DNA of 64,000 bases, from contig NC_068980.1 in the NCBI RefSeq assembly GCF_016808095.1, forward strand, positions 2,480,001 to 2,544,000. The letters are read 5' to 3'. The stretch comes from Vigna angularis (Eukaryota; Streptophyta; Magnoliopsida; Fabales; Fabaceae). The position numbers were made by a program, and so were the translations under genes. This document shows, one piece after another, positions 41,616 to 55,194 of this stretch (position 1 is its first letter; every line of letters starts with the position of its first letter). The notes beneath the pieces were generated by a model. It ran no database searches, was not told where the DNA came from, and worked only from the letters and a program-made list of their open reading frames with translations.

Positions 41616-44600
41616 ATGTTCGGAATCCTGGGAGGCAAGGGTCACAAGATAAAGGGGAGTTTGGTGATTATGCGAAAGAATGTGTTGGATATCAACAGCA
41701 TCACAAGTGTTAAGGGTGTCATCGGAACAGGAATCAACATCATCGGCGGTGTAGTTGATACTGTCACTGCTTTTGCTTCTCACATCTCCATTCAGCTCAT
41801 CAGTGCTACTAAAGCTGATGGTAATAATCTCTTTTTCATCTAAACAACTTTTCATCTCACCAATCACCCAATTAATGCTTTGCAAGAGTATAGTAAGATG
41901 AGATCTATTCGAATAACCTTTTGTCTGTGCTTTTTTCATCATAGTGATTTATTACTAATAAGACAATTGATTTGTTTTAAAGAGTTGGAACTTTCTTTAG
42001 AGATAATTTGACTTCCACAAAATATTTACATTCATTTTATATTATTGTTTATTATTTTTATTCTATTCTTTCTTAAAAAATATAATTTTTTTTATAACTA
42101 TTTTATTTTTATATTATATTAGTGTGTCATCTTATTATTATTTCTTTTTTAAGAAAAATAATATTTTGACGTATATAATTTTTTTACGTTATTCGATATT
42201 AATTTTTTTAACTTTTTACTTTATTTTTTCTTAAAAAAAAGTGATACTTTAACACATGTAATTCTTTTTATATTTATTTTTCACCACTCTTCTTTATTTT
42301 TTGCTTACTATAAAAGTTCACTTTTTTTTAAGACCATTTTTACCCTTTTAAGTGTCTCATCAACGTATGCTATACTATCCTTACTCTTAAAAAATACAAA
42401 AATTTACTCTATTATAACTATTTTATGTTTATATTATATCAAATTAATGTAAAAATATATTACTCTATCATTATTTTTTTAATGTTATTTTATTTTTAGA
42501 CGTCAAAGATATATGTATCCACTGATATACGGGTAAGAAATAGATATTACCAAATAACGATACAAATATTTTTTATATTCATATGTTATAGGAGTGGATA
42601 TGAGTATTATAGGATTTGTATTCATATACATCTGTATCTGCTAATAATAATTATGTATTATATTTTATTAGAATTTGTTTGAATATTGTTATTTTTTATT
42701 AAATGTTAAAATTTAATTTTACATATAATTTTTTTACAGATTTTTATATGATTTTTTTTAATTTTAATAACTATACAATTTTTTATAATTTTTATATAAT
42801 TTTTTATTCGGATAATCGCACGAAAAAGGATCACTGTCACCTTATCCCATTGACATCCTTAATCCTGACAATTATTACTAAGTATACCGTTTTGCAGGCG
42901 AAGGATATAAAGTGGAGAGATTGAAGTGGCTTTGTAGTGACTTTCCAATTAAATTTTCCATTCAATTGAAAATAAGCTTTTTTTACTTATTTAGAATTTA
43001 TTTAATTGTTCTGATAGTAAAATGAGCTTTTTATTTGTCATGAGAAATAGGCTTTTTGTCTTTGAATTCATTCAAGGAAATAACACGTGGATAGAATTTT
43101 ATTTTATTTTTATAATAACAGTGATTTGTTTTGAATTAGCCAATCGCTTTGTTCTAAAGAGCTTAAATATGTTTTACTAATATTTTACGTCTTAACAATG
43201 ATTAGTGAAGGATATAAACATAATAAGCAGAAAGTAAATTAAATTTTGTGTGTATTTGATATGATTAGGACATGGGAATGGAAAGGTTGGAAAGGCTACA
43301 AATTTGAGAGGACAAATATCATTGCCAACCTTGGGAGCGGGAGAAGATGCATATGATGTTCAATTTGAATGGGACACTGATTTCGGAATTCCTGGTGCAT
43401 TTTACATTAAGAATTTCATGCAAGTTGAGTTTTATCTCAAATCTCTAACTCTCGAAGACATTCCCAACCATGGAACCATTCACTTTGTATGTAACTCCTG
43501 GGTTTACAATTCCAAAGTCTACAAGACTGATCGTATTTTCTTTGCCAACAACGTAAGCTACTTCATATAATTCTTTCTTCTTCTTCGTCTTTCACACACC
43601 ATATAGATAAACCAAGTTATTGATGATATAACAATGCAGACGTATCTTCCTGGCGAGACACCAGCCCCACTTGTGAAGTACAGAGAAGAAGAATTGAAGG
43701 TTGTAAGAGGCGATGGAACTGGAGAACGAAAGGAATGGGATAGAGTTTATGATTATGATGTCTACAATGACTTGGGCAACCCAGATAAAGGTGAAGCCCA
43801 TGCTCGCCCTGTTCTTGGAGGTTCTACCTTGCCTTACCCTCGTAGAGGAAGAACCGGAAGAGGCAAAACTAAAAAAGGTTACCCACTTTATTCATTTTTT
43901 GTTGCAATGTATATATATACTTTTCATGCTTTGGTTTTCTCTAACATGTAATATGTGTTCGTCTCGACAGATCCTAACAGTGAGAAGCCCAGCGACTTTG
44001 TTTACCTTCCAAGAGACGAAGCGTTTGGTCACTTGAAGTCATCCGATTTTCTCACTTACGGATTGAAATCTGTGGCCCAAGATGTGTTGCCTGTATTGAC
44101 TGATGCATTTGATGGAAATATTTTGAGCCTTGAGTTTGATAATTTCGCTGAAGTGCGCAAGCTTTATGAAGGTGGAGTTACATTGCCCACAAACTTTCTC
44201 AGCAAATACGCTCCCATACCAGTTGTCAAGGAACTTTTTCGAACTGATGGTGAACAGTTTCTTAAGTATCCACCACCTAAAGTCATGCAAGGTATGCTAC
44301 ATATCTTGAATATGTACAAAAGATTCATCAATGTACTCCTATTTTTTATTCAACATTCAATCACATGGATGGACTTTTGAATTGCTCTTATTTGGCACAG
44401 TGGATAAGTCTGCATGGATGACCGATGAAGAATTTGCAAGGGAAACCATTGCTGGTGTTAATCCTAATGTCATTAAGATTCTTGAGGTAAGCTTAGTTTC
44501 AAAGTTGATTGGTAACAAATTACATGCAGCTAAAAATTTTGCATGCCTTTTTCTTTTCAAATTGAGATTATTGACCACATCCACCACATGTTAAATTGTC

Positions 44601-46359
44601 CCAGGAGTTTCCACCACGAAGCAAGCTAAATACTCAAGCCTACGGTGATCATACTTCCATTATAACAAAAGAACATTTGGAGCCTAGCTTGGGTGGGCTC
44701 ACTGTTGAGCAGGTAATGATGATACGAGCATCAAGTTTCAACTTAAAATGCCTTGTTCTTTCATTTTTCCTCTGATGTCATTCGAATGAACAACAATCAA
44801 TTAATAATTGTACATGGTTAAACAGGCTATCCATAACAAGAAGTTGTTCATTTTGGATCACCATGACTATCTCATTCCGTATTTGAGAAAAATAAATGAA
44901 TCTACCACAAAGACTTATGCCACAAGAACCATATTTTTCTTGAAAAACGATGGAACTTTGACACCATTGGCCATCGAGTTAAGCAAGCCGCATCCTCAAG
45001 GCGACAACCATGGTCCTGTTAGTGAAGTCTATGTTCCTTCGTACGAGGGTGTTGAAGCTTACATTTGGCTATTGGCAAAGGCTTATGTCGTTGTGAATGA
45101 CTCATGCTACCATCAACTTGTTAGCCACTGGTATGCTATTGTGAACTTGCAATTAGATCCATGCAATTAAACTTGTCAATGTATCTGATGATTGATTCTT
45201 ATAACGTGAACGACAGGCTAAACACTCATGCAGTGGTTGAACCATTCATCATAGCAACAAATAGGCAACTGAGTGCGCTACACCCTGTTTACAAACTCTT
45301 GTTTCCCCACTATCGTGACACCATGAACATTAATTCACTTGCTCGCAAGTCCTTGGTCAATGAAAACGGTATTATAGAGAAAACATTCTTATGGGGCAGA
45401 TATTCTTTGGAACTGTCTGCTGTGATATATAAGGATTGGTCTTTACACGATCAAGCATTACCTAATGATCTCCTCAAGAGGTGAGTAATATAGTAAAGTT
45501 TATTAACAAATTTGTAATATATGTATTACTTAAACATTTGACAATCTAAATTCAATCGAACGTGATATAACTCTGGTGTTAATCAATGTTATTCGGGTGC
45601 AGAGGAGTTGCAGTTAAGGATCCATCTGCTCCCCACGGTATTAAGCTTTTGATTGAGGATTATCCTTATGCTTCTGATGGGCTGGAGATATGGGATGCCA
45701 TCAAGTCGTGGGTGGCAGAGTATGTGGCATTCTACTACAAGTCAGATGAGGCAATTCAAAAAGACCCTGAACTTCAAGCTTGGTGGAAAGAACTTGTTCA
45801 AGTAGGTCACGGTGATTTGAAAGATAAGCCATGGTGGCCAAAGATGCATACTTCTGCAGATTTGGTTGAAGTCTCTACTACCCTAATATGGATAGCTTCA
45901 GCTCTTCACGCCGCTGTTAACTTTGGACAATATCCATATGGTGGTTTGATCCTTAACAGGCCAACTATTAGCAGAAGATTTATGCCTGAAAAAGGGTCTG
46001 CTGAGTATGTTGCATTGGGTAAGAACCCTGAGAAGGAGTTTTTGAAAACTATTACCGGAAAGAAGGAGACCCTTATTGACCTTACAGTTATAGAGATCTT
46101 GTCAAGGCACACGTCTGATGAGTTCTATCTTGGAGAGAGAGATGGTGGTGACCATTGGACTTCTGATGCTGGGCCATTAGAGGCCTTTAAGAGATTTGGG
46201 AAGAAGCTTGCAGAGATTGAACAGAAGCTTGTACAGAAGAACAATAATGAGTCATTGAGAAACCGCACTGGACCGGCTAAAATGCCTTATACTCTGCTCT
46301 ATCCTTCAAGTGAGGAGGGTTTGACTTTCAGAGGAATTCCCAACAGTATCTCCATCTAA
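41616..46359 (+). CDS. LOX: LOX-C: type-1 lipoxygenase, 855 aa, nine exons
   Basis: Fatty-acid lipoxygenase, presumed cytosolic, same reaction as its neighbours. Exons: 41616-41820, 43269-43552, 43640-43877, 43971-44291, 44401-44486, 44605-44712, 44826-45130, 45217-45480, 45603-46359; GT-AG throughout, 2568 nt. Starts [19 protein letters not shown] and ends [12 protein letters not shown] about 10-160, catalytic domain about 170-840. Iron ligands: His515, His520, His706, Asn710, Ile855. Intron phases and exon 3-8 lengths equal those of LOX-B and LOX-B', so all three derive from one gene. Intron 2 (87 bp) is almost identical to that of LOX-B and LOX-B'. Intron 1 is much longer here (1448 bp) and contains an AT-rich insert near 42500-42830 that may be another old MITE. 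It lies in the spacer between the inverted arms. Confidence 0.95.
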
Positions 46360-47147
46360 GGCTATATGGTTATTGCACTGTTTCGTTTGTTTTCAATAAA
46401 TGCCAAATAGAAGGAATATGATTTCTTCATTTGGCTAAGTTATGTATCTCCACTGCTTGAAACTTCTCGTGTGTTTGCTATTAATAAAGAAATTGTGTTT
46501 GTACTTTGTATAATGTTGAGAATATAATAAATGCAACTATTGTGTTCATATTGTTAGTATTGCAAAATGCATATCTTAATTGGAAGGTTAACAACTAGAT
46601 TCTTAATTTTTGTAATACGGAGTTGATGTCGTTGATGTGAAGTAATTTTTTTCACTCTTTTAATGCTATTTATCAAATAGGATAACATGGTGAAAAATGT
46701 TAATTCCAGGCTGCTGATTGTAACATAAGATTAACCTACGAAATCCAACAAAGTCTTCATTCATCACCACTTGAAAAACAATGTTGAAATAGATGTTATG
46801 TGTGTGCATTTTATAGAAGGAACACTCATTTCTCGACACACGCGTCTATCCTTTTAGTTAATAAGTTAAACTCACTGATCATGACCGATTACTTTAGGTT
46901 ATCAACCAGGTTCATCACCCTGATCGATGATTCTCAAACCAATCACTTTAATAGATCGATTACGGAATAAAAGTAAAATTAATATTTAATTAATGATAAC
47001 TATGAATCAATCAACTAATCAACTAATGTTGATTAAGATGTGATTGGGTGATTAGGTAAAAAAAAGATAAAAACCCATAACCACTAGTATATATAAAGAG
47101 AACTAGCCTATACATAGTCTAATTTTATTTTCTAAATTTATTTATTT
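46360..47147. other. 3' flank of LOX-C up to the right arm boundary
   Basis: AATAAA-like signals near 46398 and 46486 may serve LOX-C polyadenylation. No gene. Confidence 0.5.
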
Positions 47148-48144
47148 TTTTGGAAAAAATTATTAAAATATTTGCATATCGGGTTGATCAATGAAGTGGA
47201 AGCTTAACTATTTATATTGCAAAAGTTATAATGATAAGAATGTTATCTTCTAAACTCTCTCTTTCTATTACGATATGCTAGAATATGCAATACGATCTTA
47301 AGTTCGCTAAAATGATATCGATAGGATTAATTGTCGCATCTGAGACATTGAACAAGAAAAATATATTTAAATTTGGATTTCTAAACTATATAAAAAGAAA
47401 TAACCCCTCTAATAATAAATTAAAAAAATCATATCAAAAAGAATCCGTAAAAGTTTACCAGAATATTTTAGTAATCATACGTATATGACCAAAATAGTCT
47501 ACATGTAGTAAGACAATAAATAACTTGAAATATATGTAATAAAAAACGTGTCTCAATACAAAATTAGAACAAACATAAACAATTATTAATTCAGCTTATC
47601 CAGTTTATAGCCTAAGCCATGTATGATATAAAAATATAAAACTGGTTATCAGCTCGTATACAAATAAATCATTATTGAAAACGATGAATAATTGACAACA
47701 ATTAATCATTATTAAAATTTGTGAATAAGTTAATAATAATTATTGATCAGCATCGATTTGGAGTAAAAAGAAAATAGAAGATCCAATCTGATTTGATATT
47801 AAAATATTTTTGTATTAGATTGGATTTAAAAAATAAAAATAAAAATGTGGTTAACATGTTAAACAGGAACCTGTGCATGGGGTAGAAACGATTCCCACGA
47901 GTAATGATGATACTTTTTACACAGATGGAATAGAAGCGAATAGTAATATAAATTAAAGAAGAGAAAGATTAGTATAATATTAAGATTAAAAGAGTCAAGT
48001 TGAGAAGATAAAGAATAATTAATAATGATAATTAAACTGGTTTATGAAGGTTGTTAGGTCCGCCACATGGCTTAATCGTGATTTGAATGGGAAAAGGAAT
48101 AAAAAAAGAAAGACATGTTTTGGTATGTTAGAGAGTTGGATGTG

Positions 48145-48152
48145 TATAAATA
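48145..48152 (+). promoter_or_regulatory. TATA box of LOX-B'
   Basis: TATAAATA, 87-94 bases before the ATG, in a promoter shared with LOX-B. Confidence 0.75.
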
Positions 48153-48238
48153 GAAGGAGTGGTTTGGTTGTGTTCTTCATTAATCTAAGAAGAAGAAGAA
48201 CAGTGTTTGATTGAGAAAACAGAAAAGAAGTTGAAAAG

Positions 48239-51200
48239 ATGTCGTTATTGGGAGGAATTTTCGGAAACAAGCAGAAGATAAAGGGAACTGTGGTGCTTAT
48301 GCGAAAGAATGTGTTGGACATCAACACCATCCTCAACCCTGCCAACGTCGTTGACAGCGTCTTGGATTTGGCCGGCAGTCTCGTCGACGCCGTCACTGCT
48401 TTCGCCACCTCCATCTCCATCCAGCTCATCAGTTCCACCAAGGCTGATGGTAACACTTCACACACTCTAAACATCTTTCAATTTTCATATTTACTCTAAT
48501 TACGTTATTTCACTTTCATTTATTCACAAACCTTCCATGATCGCATTCTCAAGAGTTCAAAAATAATTCATTTCTTATATACACTGCTCAGTCTGAAGCT
48601 AGCTCATATTTTTGGATGTATTGACTTTCTCATACCATATCAATCATGTATGTTTATAATATAATAATTTATCTTTCATTAGGCAAATTGCTTCTTTTAA
48701 TAGTAACCAAACTTATTTTAATGATGTAAATTATTTGTTAACTTTTCTTGGCGGGTCTCGTACAATAAATCAATAAATCAATATAATATATGTTATTATT
48801 AAATGCGTATAATAATTTATCTTTCATTGGGTCAATGGTTTTTCAAATAGAAACAAAACTTTTTGGTAATACTTTTTATTATCTCATCAAAATGATTCAA
48901 TACTTTTGTTGGCAGAAGGATATTGATACATAACACATCCAATCAAGTATAATTATAAAGAAAATGTTTTTTTAATAATTTTTTTAGTTTAAATGATAGA
49001 TCATGATATGTTTTAAATATTTTTTTAAAAATAAATTTAAACAAACTAATAAAATAATAAAACTAATAAAATAATAACACGTAATTTATTGTTAAAATAT
49101 TATTATAAAAAGTTGTTATTTAGATATAATTTTTAGTAATGAATAAATTGAATAAGATAATTTATTAATTTTTGTTGTAAGATTGATGTGAGAATTGAAT
49201 TTGAAAATGTGAAATTTGGTGTGAAAATTGATAGGACAAGGAAAAGGAAAAGTTGGAACGGCTACGAAGTTAAGAGGACAGATATCATTGCCAACGTTGG
49301 GAGCGAGTGAAGAAGCATACGATGTTAATTTCGAATGGGACAGTGACTTCGGAATTCCCGGCGCTTTTTACATTAAGAATTTCATGCAGAATGAGTTCTA
49401 CCTCAAATCTCTCACTCTCGAAGACATTCCTAACCACGGAACCATTCACTTCGTATGCAACTCCTGGGTTTACAATTCCAAAGTCTACAAGACTGATCGT
49501 ATTTTCTTTGCCAACAACGTAAGCTACTTCATTTAATTCTTTCTTCTTCTTCGTCTTTCACACACCATATAGATAAACCAAGTTATTGATGATATAACAA
49601 TGCAGACGTATCTTCCTGGCGAGACACCAGCCCCACTTGTGAAGTACAGAGAAGAAGAATTGAAGGTTGTAAGAGGCGATGGAACTGGAGAACGAAAGGA
49701 ATGGGATAGAGTTTACGATTATGATGTCTACAATGACTTGGGCAACCCAGATAAAGGTGAAGCCCTTGCTCGCCCTGTTCTTGGAGGTTCTACCTTGCCT
49801 TACCCTCGTAGAGGAAGAACTGGAAGACCCAAAACTACAAAAGGTTACCCACTTTATTCATTTTTTGTTGTGATGTATTATGTACTTTTCATGCTTTGGT
49901 TTAGACCTAACATGTAATATGTGTTCGTCTCGACAGATCCTAACAGTGAGAAGCCTAGCGATTTTGTTTACCTTCCAAGAGACGAAGCTTTTGGTCACTT
50001 GAAGTCATCCGATTTTCTCGCTTATGCCTTGAAATCGGTATCCCAAGATGTGTTACCAGTTTTGACCGATGCATTCGATGGAAATATTTTGAGTCTTGAG
50101 TTTGATAGTTTTGCTGAAGTGCACAAGCTTTATGAAGGTGGAGTTACATTGCCCACAGACTTTCTCAGCAAATATGCTCCCATACCAATTGTCAAGGAAC
50201 TTTTTCGAAGTGATGGTGAACAGTTCCTCAAGTATCCACCACCTAAAGTCATGCAAGGTAGGCTACACATGTTAAATAAGAAGAAAAATGACATATTTAT
50301 TAGCAATGTACTTTTATTTTTTATTCAACACTATTCAATGACGTGGACGGACTATTGAACTGTTCTTATTTGATGCAGTGGATAAGTCTGCATGGATGAC
50401 TGATGAAGAATTTGCAAGAGAAACCATTGCGGGTGTCAATCCTAATGTCATTAAGATTCTTAAGGTAAGCTTAATTTCAAAGTTGATTGGTTAAAAACTA
50501 TATGTAACCGAAAATGTTTGCCTGCCAATTTTGAGATTACTCATCGCGTGTTAAATTTATTCTAGGAATTCCCACCACGTAGCACGCTAGACACTCAAGC
50601 CTTTGGAGACCATACCTCTATAATAACGAAAGAGCATTTGGAGCCTCAATTAGGAGGGCTCACTGTTGAGCAGGTAATGATATAAGTATCCAGTTGAACA
50701 TTAAAATTAATTCTCATCAACGTTTGCTATTGCTTTTGTCTGTTTGGTTTCTCATTTTCTTCTATTTGAATTTGGTGAATAGCAATTAATTAATTATACA
50801 TGGTTGAACAGGCTATCGAGAACAATAAGTTGTTCATCTTAGATCACCATGACTATCTCATTCCATATTTAAGGAAAATAAATTCATCTACCACAAAGAC
50901 TTATGCTACGAGAACCATATTTTTCTTGAAAGAGGATGGAACACTGACACCATTGGCCATTGAGTTAAGTAAGCCACATGATCAGGGTGAGGAATACGGT
51001 CCTATCAGTGAAGTCTATGTGCCTGCATACGAGGGAGTGGAAGCTTACATTTGGTTGCTGGCAAAGGCTTATGTTATTGTGAATGACTCGTGCTACCATC
51101 AAATCGTTAGCCATTGGTATGATATCATCGATTCGCATTGGAGTTAATTTTGTTTATGTATTAATGAATAAATGATTAACGTAATAACATGGATGACAGG

Positions 51201-52308
51201 CTAAGCACTCATGCAGTTGTTGAGCCTTTCGTCATAGCAACAAACAGGCAATTGAGTGTGGTTCACCCTGTTTACAAGCTCCTATTTCCTCACTACCGTG
51301 ATACCATGAACATCAATTCACTGGCCCGCAAGTCCTTGGTCAACGCGGATGGTATTATAGAGAAAACATTCTTGTGGAGTAGGTACTCTATGGAAATGTC
51401 TGCTGTGATTTACAAGGACTGGTCTTTCGTTGACCAAGCACTACCCAATGATCTTGTCAAGAGGTAAGCAATATTTCAAAGGATTTTAAAAAGTAAAAGG
51501 TCTCAAGATTTATACAAATGTGGTGCTAATCAATGTTATTTGGGTGGTCAGAGGAGTTGCAGTTAAAGATCCATCTGCTCCCCATGGTGTTAAGCTTTTG
51601 ATAGAGGATTATCCTTATGCTTCTGATGGGTTGGAGATATGGGCTGCCATAAAGTCGTGGGTGGAAGAGTATGTGGCATTCTATTACAAGTCAGATGAGG
51701 CACTTCAAAAAGACCCTGAACTCCAAGCTTGGTGGAAAGAACTTGTTCAGGTGGGTCATGGTGATTTGAAAGATAAGCCATGGTGGCCAAAGATGCAAAC
51801 ACGTGGAGAGTTGGTTGATGTCTCCACAACCCTCATTTGGATATCTTCAGCCCTTCATGCAGCTGTTAACTTCGGACAATATCCATACGGTGGTTTAATC
51901 CTGAACAGACCAACTATTAGCAGAAGATTCATGCCTGAGAAAGGATCTGCTGAGTATGATGCGTTGGCTAAGAATCCTGAGAAGGAGTTTTTGAGAACTA
52001 TTACTGGTAAGAAAGAGACCCTGATTGACCTTACAGTTATAGAGATATTGTCAAGGCATGCATCTGATGAGTTCTACCTTGGAGAGAGAGAAGGTGGGGA
52101 CTTTTGGACTTCAGATGCCGGGCCATTGGAGGCCTTTAAGAGGTTCGGAACGAAACTTGCTGAAATTGAACAAAAGCTTGTACAGAAAAACAATGATGAG
52201 ACATTGAGAAACCGCACAGGACCTGCTAAAATGCCTTACACTCTACTTTTTCCTTCCAGTGAGGAGGGATTGACCTTCAGAGGAATACCCAACAGTATCT
52301 CTATCTAA
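48239..52308 (+). CDS. LOX: LOX-B': type-1 lipoxygenase, 857 aa, nine exons, inverted twin of LOX-B
   Basis: Fatty-acid lipoxygenase, presumed cytosolic. Exons: 48239-48449, 49235-49518, 49606-49843, 49937-50257, 50379-50464, 50566-50673, 50812-51116, 51200-51463, 51552-52308; GT-AG throughout, 2574 nt. It begins [20 protein letters not shown], one residue longer overall than LOX-B. Iron ligands: His517, His522, His708, Asn712, Ile857. Catalytic exons are almost the same as LOX-B (EREGGD for [16 protein letters not shown] for [10 protein letters not shown] in exon 9). Across 49462-49500 it matches LOX-C instead of LOX-B, an apparent conversion patch. Intron 1 is about 170 bp longer than in LOX-B. 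The antisense fragment LOX-A' lies about 1 kb downstream on the opposite strand. Confidence 0.95.
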
Positions 52309-52979
52309 GGGTTCTATGTTTCTTCAGCTTCCTAGCTTTTAAATAAATGTAATATAAAAGGAATATAATTCCTTCATCCATACTGGTTTAAGTTTAACTA
52401 TGTATATTTCGAGGTACTAAATGTACTTGTATTATTATGTACTTGTATTTCTTAATAATAGTGAAAATTGTGTTTGCATATCGTTATGAAAACCGGAAAA
52501 TAATCTTATTCCTGTTTTAATAATTCTATAATGTTGCAAATAAAAAAATAATCTTATTTGTCCCAACATAAACCACTATTTAACAAACATAAATATTTAA
52601 AGTGTGTGTCATAATATTGTATATTGTAGTCATAAATATTTGTAATTTATGATTAAACGTTCAACAACTAATATAATTGAATATAAAAATATAAAAACAA
52701 ATTAAATAAAGAAATAAAGAAATATTATTCAATCCATTTTCTTTTTCTATTGAGATTGTATTCTAATATTATGGTAAATGTTTTTTAGTGTAATAATCAT
52801 TATAATAACTATAGATAAAAAAATGTATAACTATTTTTCTTAATTATGTTAATTTTTCCTCTATTTCATAAATACATGTACGCGGGGATAAAGCAATTCA
52901 AAAGGGCCCGTGGCTGTTAAGCTAGAACAAAATAATAATGATTATTAAATAGGATTTTTAAATTGCCATATCCATCGCT
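52309..52979. other. Spacer between LOX-B' and tRNA-Pro in the right arm
   Basis: Homologous to 20474-21652 but without the PPR scrap. AT-rich, no gene. Similarity to the left arm is patchy up to about 52760 and then near perfect. Confidence 0.6.
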
Positions 52980-53051
52980 GGGCATTTGGTCTAGTGGTAT
53001 GATTCTCGCTTTGGGTGCGAGAGGTCCCGAGTTCGATTCTCGGAATGCCCC
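52980..53051 (+). tRNA. tRNA-Pro(UGG): tRNA-Pro(UGG), second copy
   Basis: Identical 72-nt sequence to 20402-20473 in the opposite orientation. Anticodon TGG at 53012-53014. The structure is intact, with T-rich sequence downstream suited to Pol III termination. Confidence 0.96.
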
Positions 53052-53895
53052 TTAAAATTTTGTTAATTTTACATTTCTCATGCAGAATCGACGCGTTCTA
53101 ATTTAAACACTTCATCCATAAAACATATAAGTCCAAACATCATGGATTTTGTGAAACCCATCTTTTAGTTTTGTTCCAGATTACAAGAGTAGCCAGCCAT
53201 ATTGCAAGAAGTAGTAACTCTGGCTTTATTGTTTGAAAAAACTTTAAAAGTACATTTGCTTTTATTAAGGTCGAACACGAAAGACTTTATTAAACAACAC
53301 AGTAGGTTTGGAAGAAGGATTCAGATTCCTTGTCTTCAGATGGAGATACTGTTTGGAATTCCTCTGAAAGTTAAGCCTTCATCACTAGAAGGGAAGAGCA
53401 GAGTATAAGGCATCTGAACTGGTCCATGGCGGTTTCTCAGTTTCTCGTCATTGTTTCTCTCTGAGAGTTTCTTCTCAATTTCTGAGAGCTTCTTCCCAAA
53501 CCTTTTGAAAGCCTCCAAGGCCCTTGTATCAGATGTCCAATTTGGATTGTCCCTTTCACCCAGATAGATCTCATCAGAAGCATGCCTTGACAATATTTCT
53601 ATCACTGAAAGGTCAATAAGGGTCTGAAACTTTGGTGTAATGGTCCTCAAGAGAGCCTTCTGAGGGCTCTTCTTCAGCTCCTCATACTCAGCAGAACCCT
53701 TCTCGGGCATGAATCGCCTACTGATAGTTGGACGGTTTAAGATCAAACCTCCATAAGGGTATTGTCCAAAATTAACAGCTGCATGCAGTGCTGAAGCTGT
53801 CCATATCACAATACTGCAAGCTTCCACTAGCTCTTCACGAGTCTGCATCTTAGGCCACCATGACTCGTTTTTCTTGTCACCATGACCCACCTCTA

Positions 53896-54208
53896 GGTGG
53901 GGCAGAGTTTATAAGAGGAGAGAAAAGGGTGACGTGGCTTCGTGAGAGAATTGTGTTAGTTAGAAGAGAGAGAAAATGGTTTGTTATATATTATGAGGTG
54001 TAGGCTGTGAGGGGGGATACGTTTTGTTTTTCGGTGGAGTGGGAGGAGAAGAATTATTACGATTCTTCTCAGGAGCGTGGCTCTGGGCAGAGGGTCTTGG
54101 AACCTTCTGAGCTTTCTGTTTTATCATAACAGTAAATTTTTACCATTCTACTTTTCACACTTCATATTTTCGATTGTTCCATTTATTCCTAAACTCTGAT
54201 TTCTATTA
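53896..54208 (+). repeat. 5' LTR, about 313 bp
   Basis: Starts GGTGGGGCAGAGTTTATAAG and ends TTCCTAAACTCTGATTTCTATTA. It differs from the 3' LTR by about 14-15 substitutions and two small indels over about 295 aligned bases. Confidence 0.85.
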
Positions 54209-54210
54209 AT

Positions 54211-54228
54211 TGGTCCGACCTGCCGGAT
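54211..54228 (+). other. Primer-binding site complementary to tRNA-Tyr
   Basis: TGGTCCGACCTGCCGGAT directly follows the 5' LTR. Its complement ends in TCCGGCAGGTCGGACCA, matching the 3' end of plant tRNA-Tyr as I recall it. Confidence 0.65.
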
Positions 54229-54250
54229 CAATATTTCCCGATCGGAGATC

Positions 54251-55089
54251 ATGCCACCAAGAAAGAACAATGTCCAAGGAGAGCCAGTGGGTGAGGAGAA
54301 TGAGGTAGATCTTGTTGTGGGTGAGGTCACTAAACTCAAAGCGGTGGTCGAGGAGCTTGTGGTGCAATCGTTGCAAAGTCAAACCAACTTGGAGAAGTTG
54401 CGTAAGGATTCAGCAGAACAGATCGTAACCTTACGCCGAGAAGCCACTGAGAATCAATCAAAGCTCTTTCACTTAATTTTGAAGTTCACTAATATGAATG
54501 AGGGGGAGAACGAAGAGCTGGGGTCAGGATCGGTGAATACGCAGAGAACGAAAAGTATGAGACAACTCGAGGGGGACGATTTAGCCGAATTTCGACAATC
54601 GATGAAGAAGATAGAATTACCACCGTTCTATGGAGAAGACCCAACAGGGTGGATAGCAAGAGCTGAAGTTTATTTTTTAACGTACAAGAGACACGAGAGG
54701 CAGTCAGGGTGAATCTCGCACAACTGTGTATGGAAGGGAGCACGATTCATTTTTTCCATGCTTTATTAAATGAATATGATGAGTTAACTTGGGATGATTT
54801 GAAACGAGAGATGCTGAAGCGATATGGAGGCCTGGGAGAAGGGAGTATTTATGATCAATTGGCTGCCATAAAACAAATAGGAAGTATCGAAGACTATATT
54901 ACAAGTTTTGAGTGTCTCATTACTCAGGTGCCACGAATGCCCGACGAACATTACTTTTCTTATTTTATACAAGGGCTGAAGTACGAAATACGTGCGAGAA
55001 TACGAAGCTTGCACGTGGCACATCCTTTGTCCAGGGGCCGCATGATGAATGTAGCTCGCGCCATATGTGGAGATATCAGGGAGAAATAA
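54251..55089 (+). pseudogene. Retrotransposon gag (capsid) region, frameshifted
   Basis: 54251-54712 starts MPPRKNNVQGEPVGEENEVD, with a coiled-coil-like stretch, and leads to PPFYGEDPTGWIARAEVYF. The frame then shifts and 54709-55089 continues with the capsid core (WDDLKREMLKRYGG, YITSFECLITQVPRMPDE, YFIQGLKYEIRARI). This matches the plant Ty3/gypsy retrotrans_gag layout. Not functional as it stands. Confidence 0.85.
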
Positions 55090-55194
55090 AATATGGCAGG
55101 GAAGGGGAGAGTCTCGAGGGGATAGGTATCAAGTAGGGCACCGACCCATTTCAACTGTGGTGGGAAAAACTGGTCCAAAACAGAATGGGGGAAG

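Noticed and set aside
53336..53890. 184-residue open frame as an independent short gene
   Set aside because: It is the 3' part of LOX-A exon 9 cut by a retrotransposon. The apparent start is a GTG inside the exon, and no promoter is evident.
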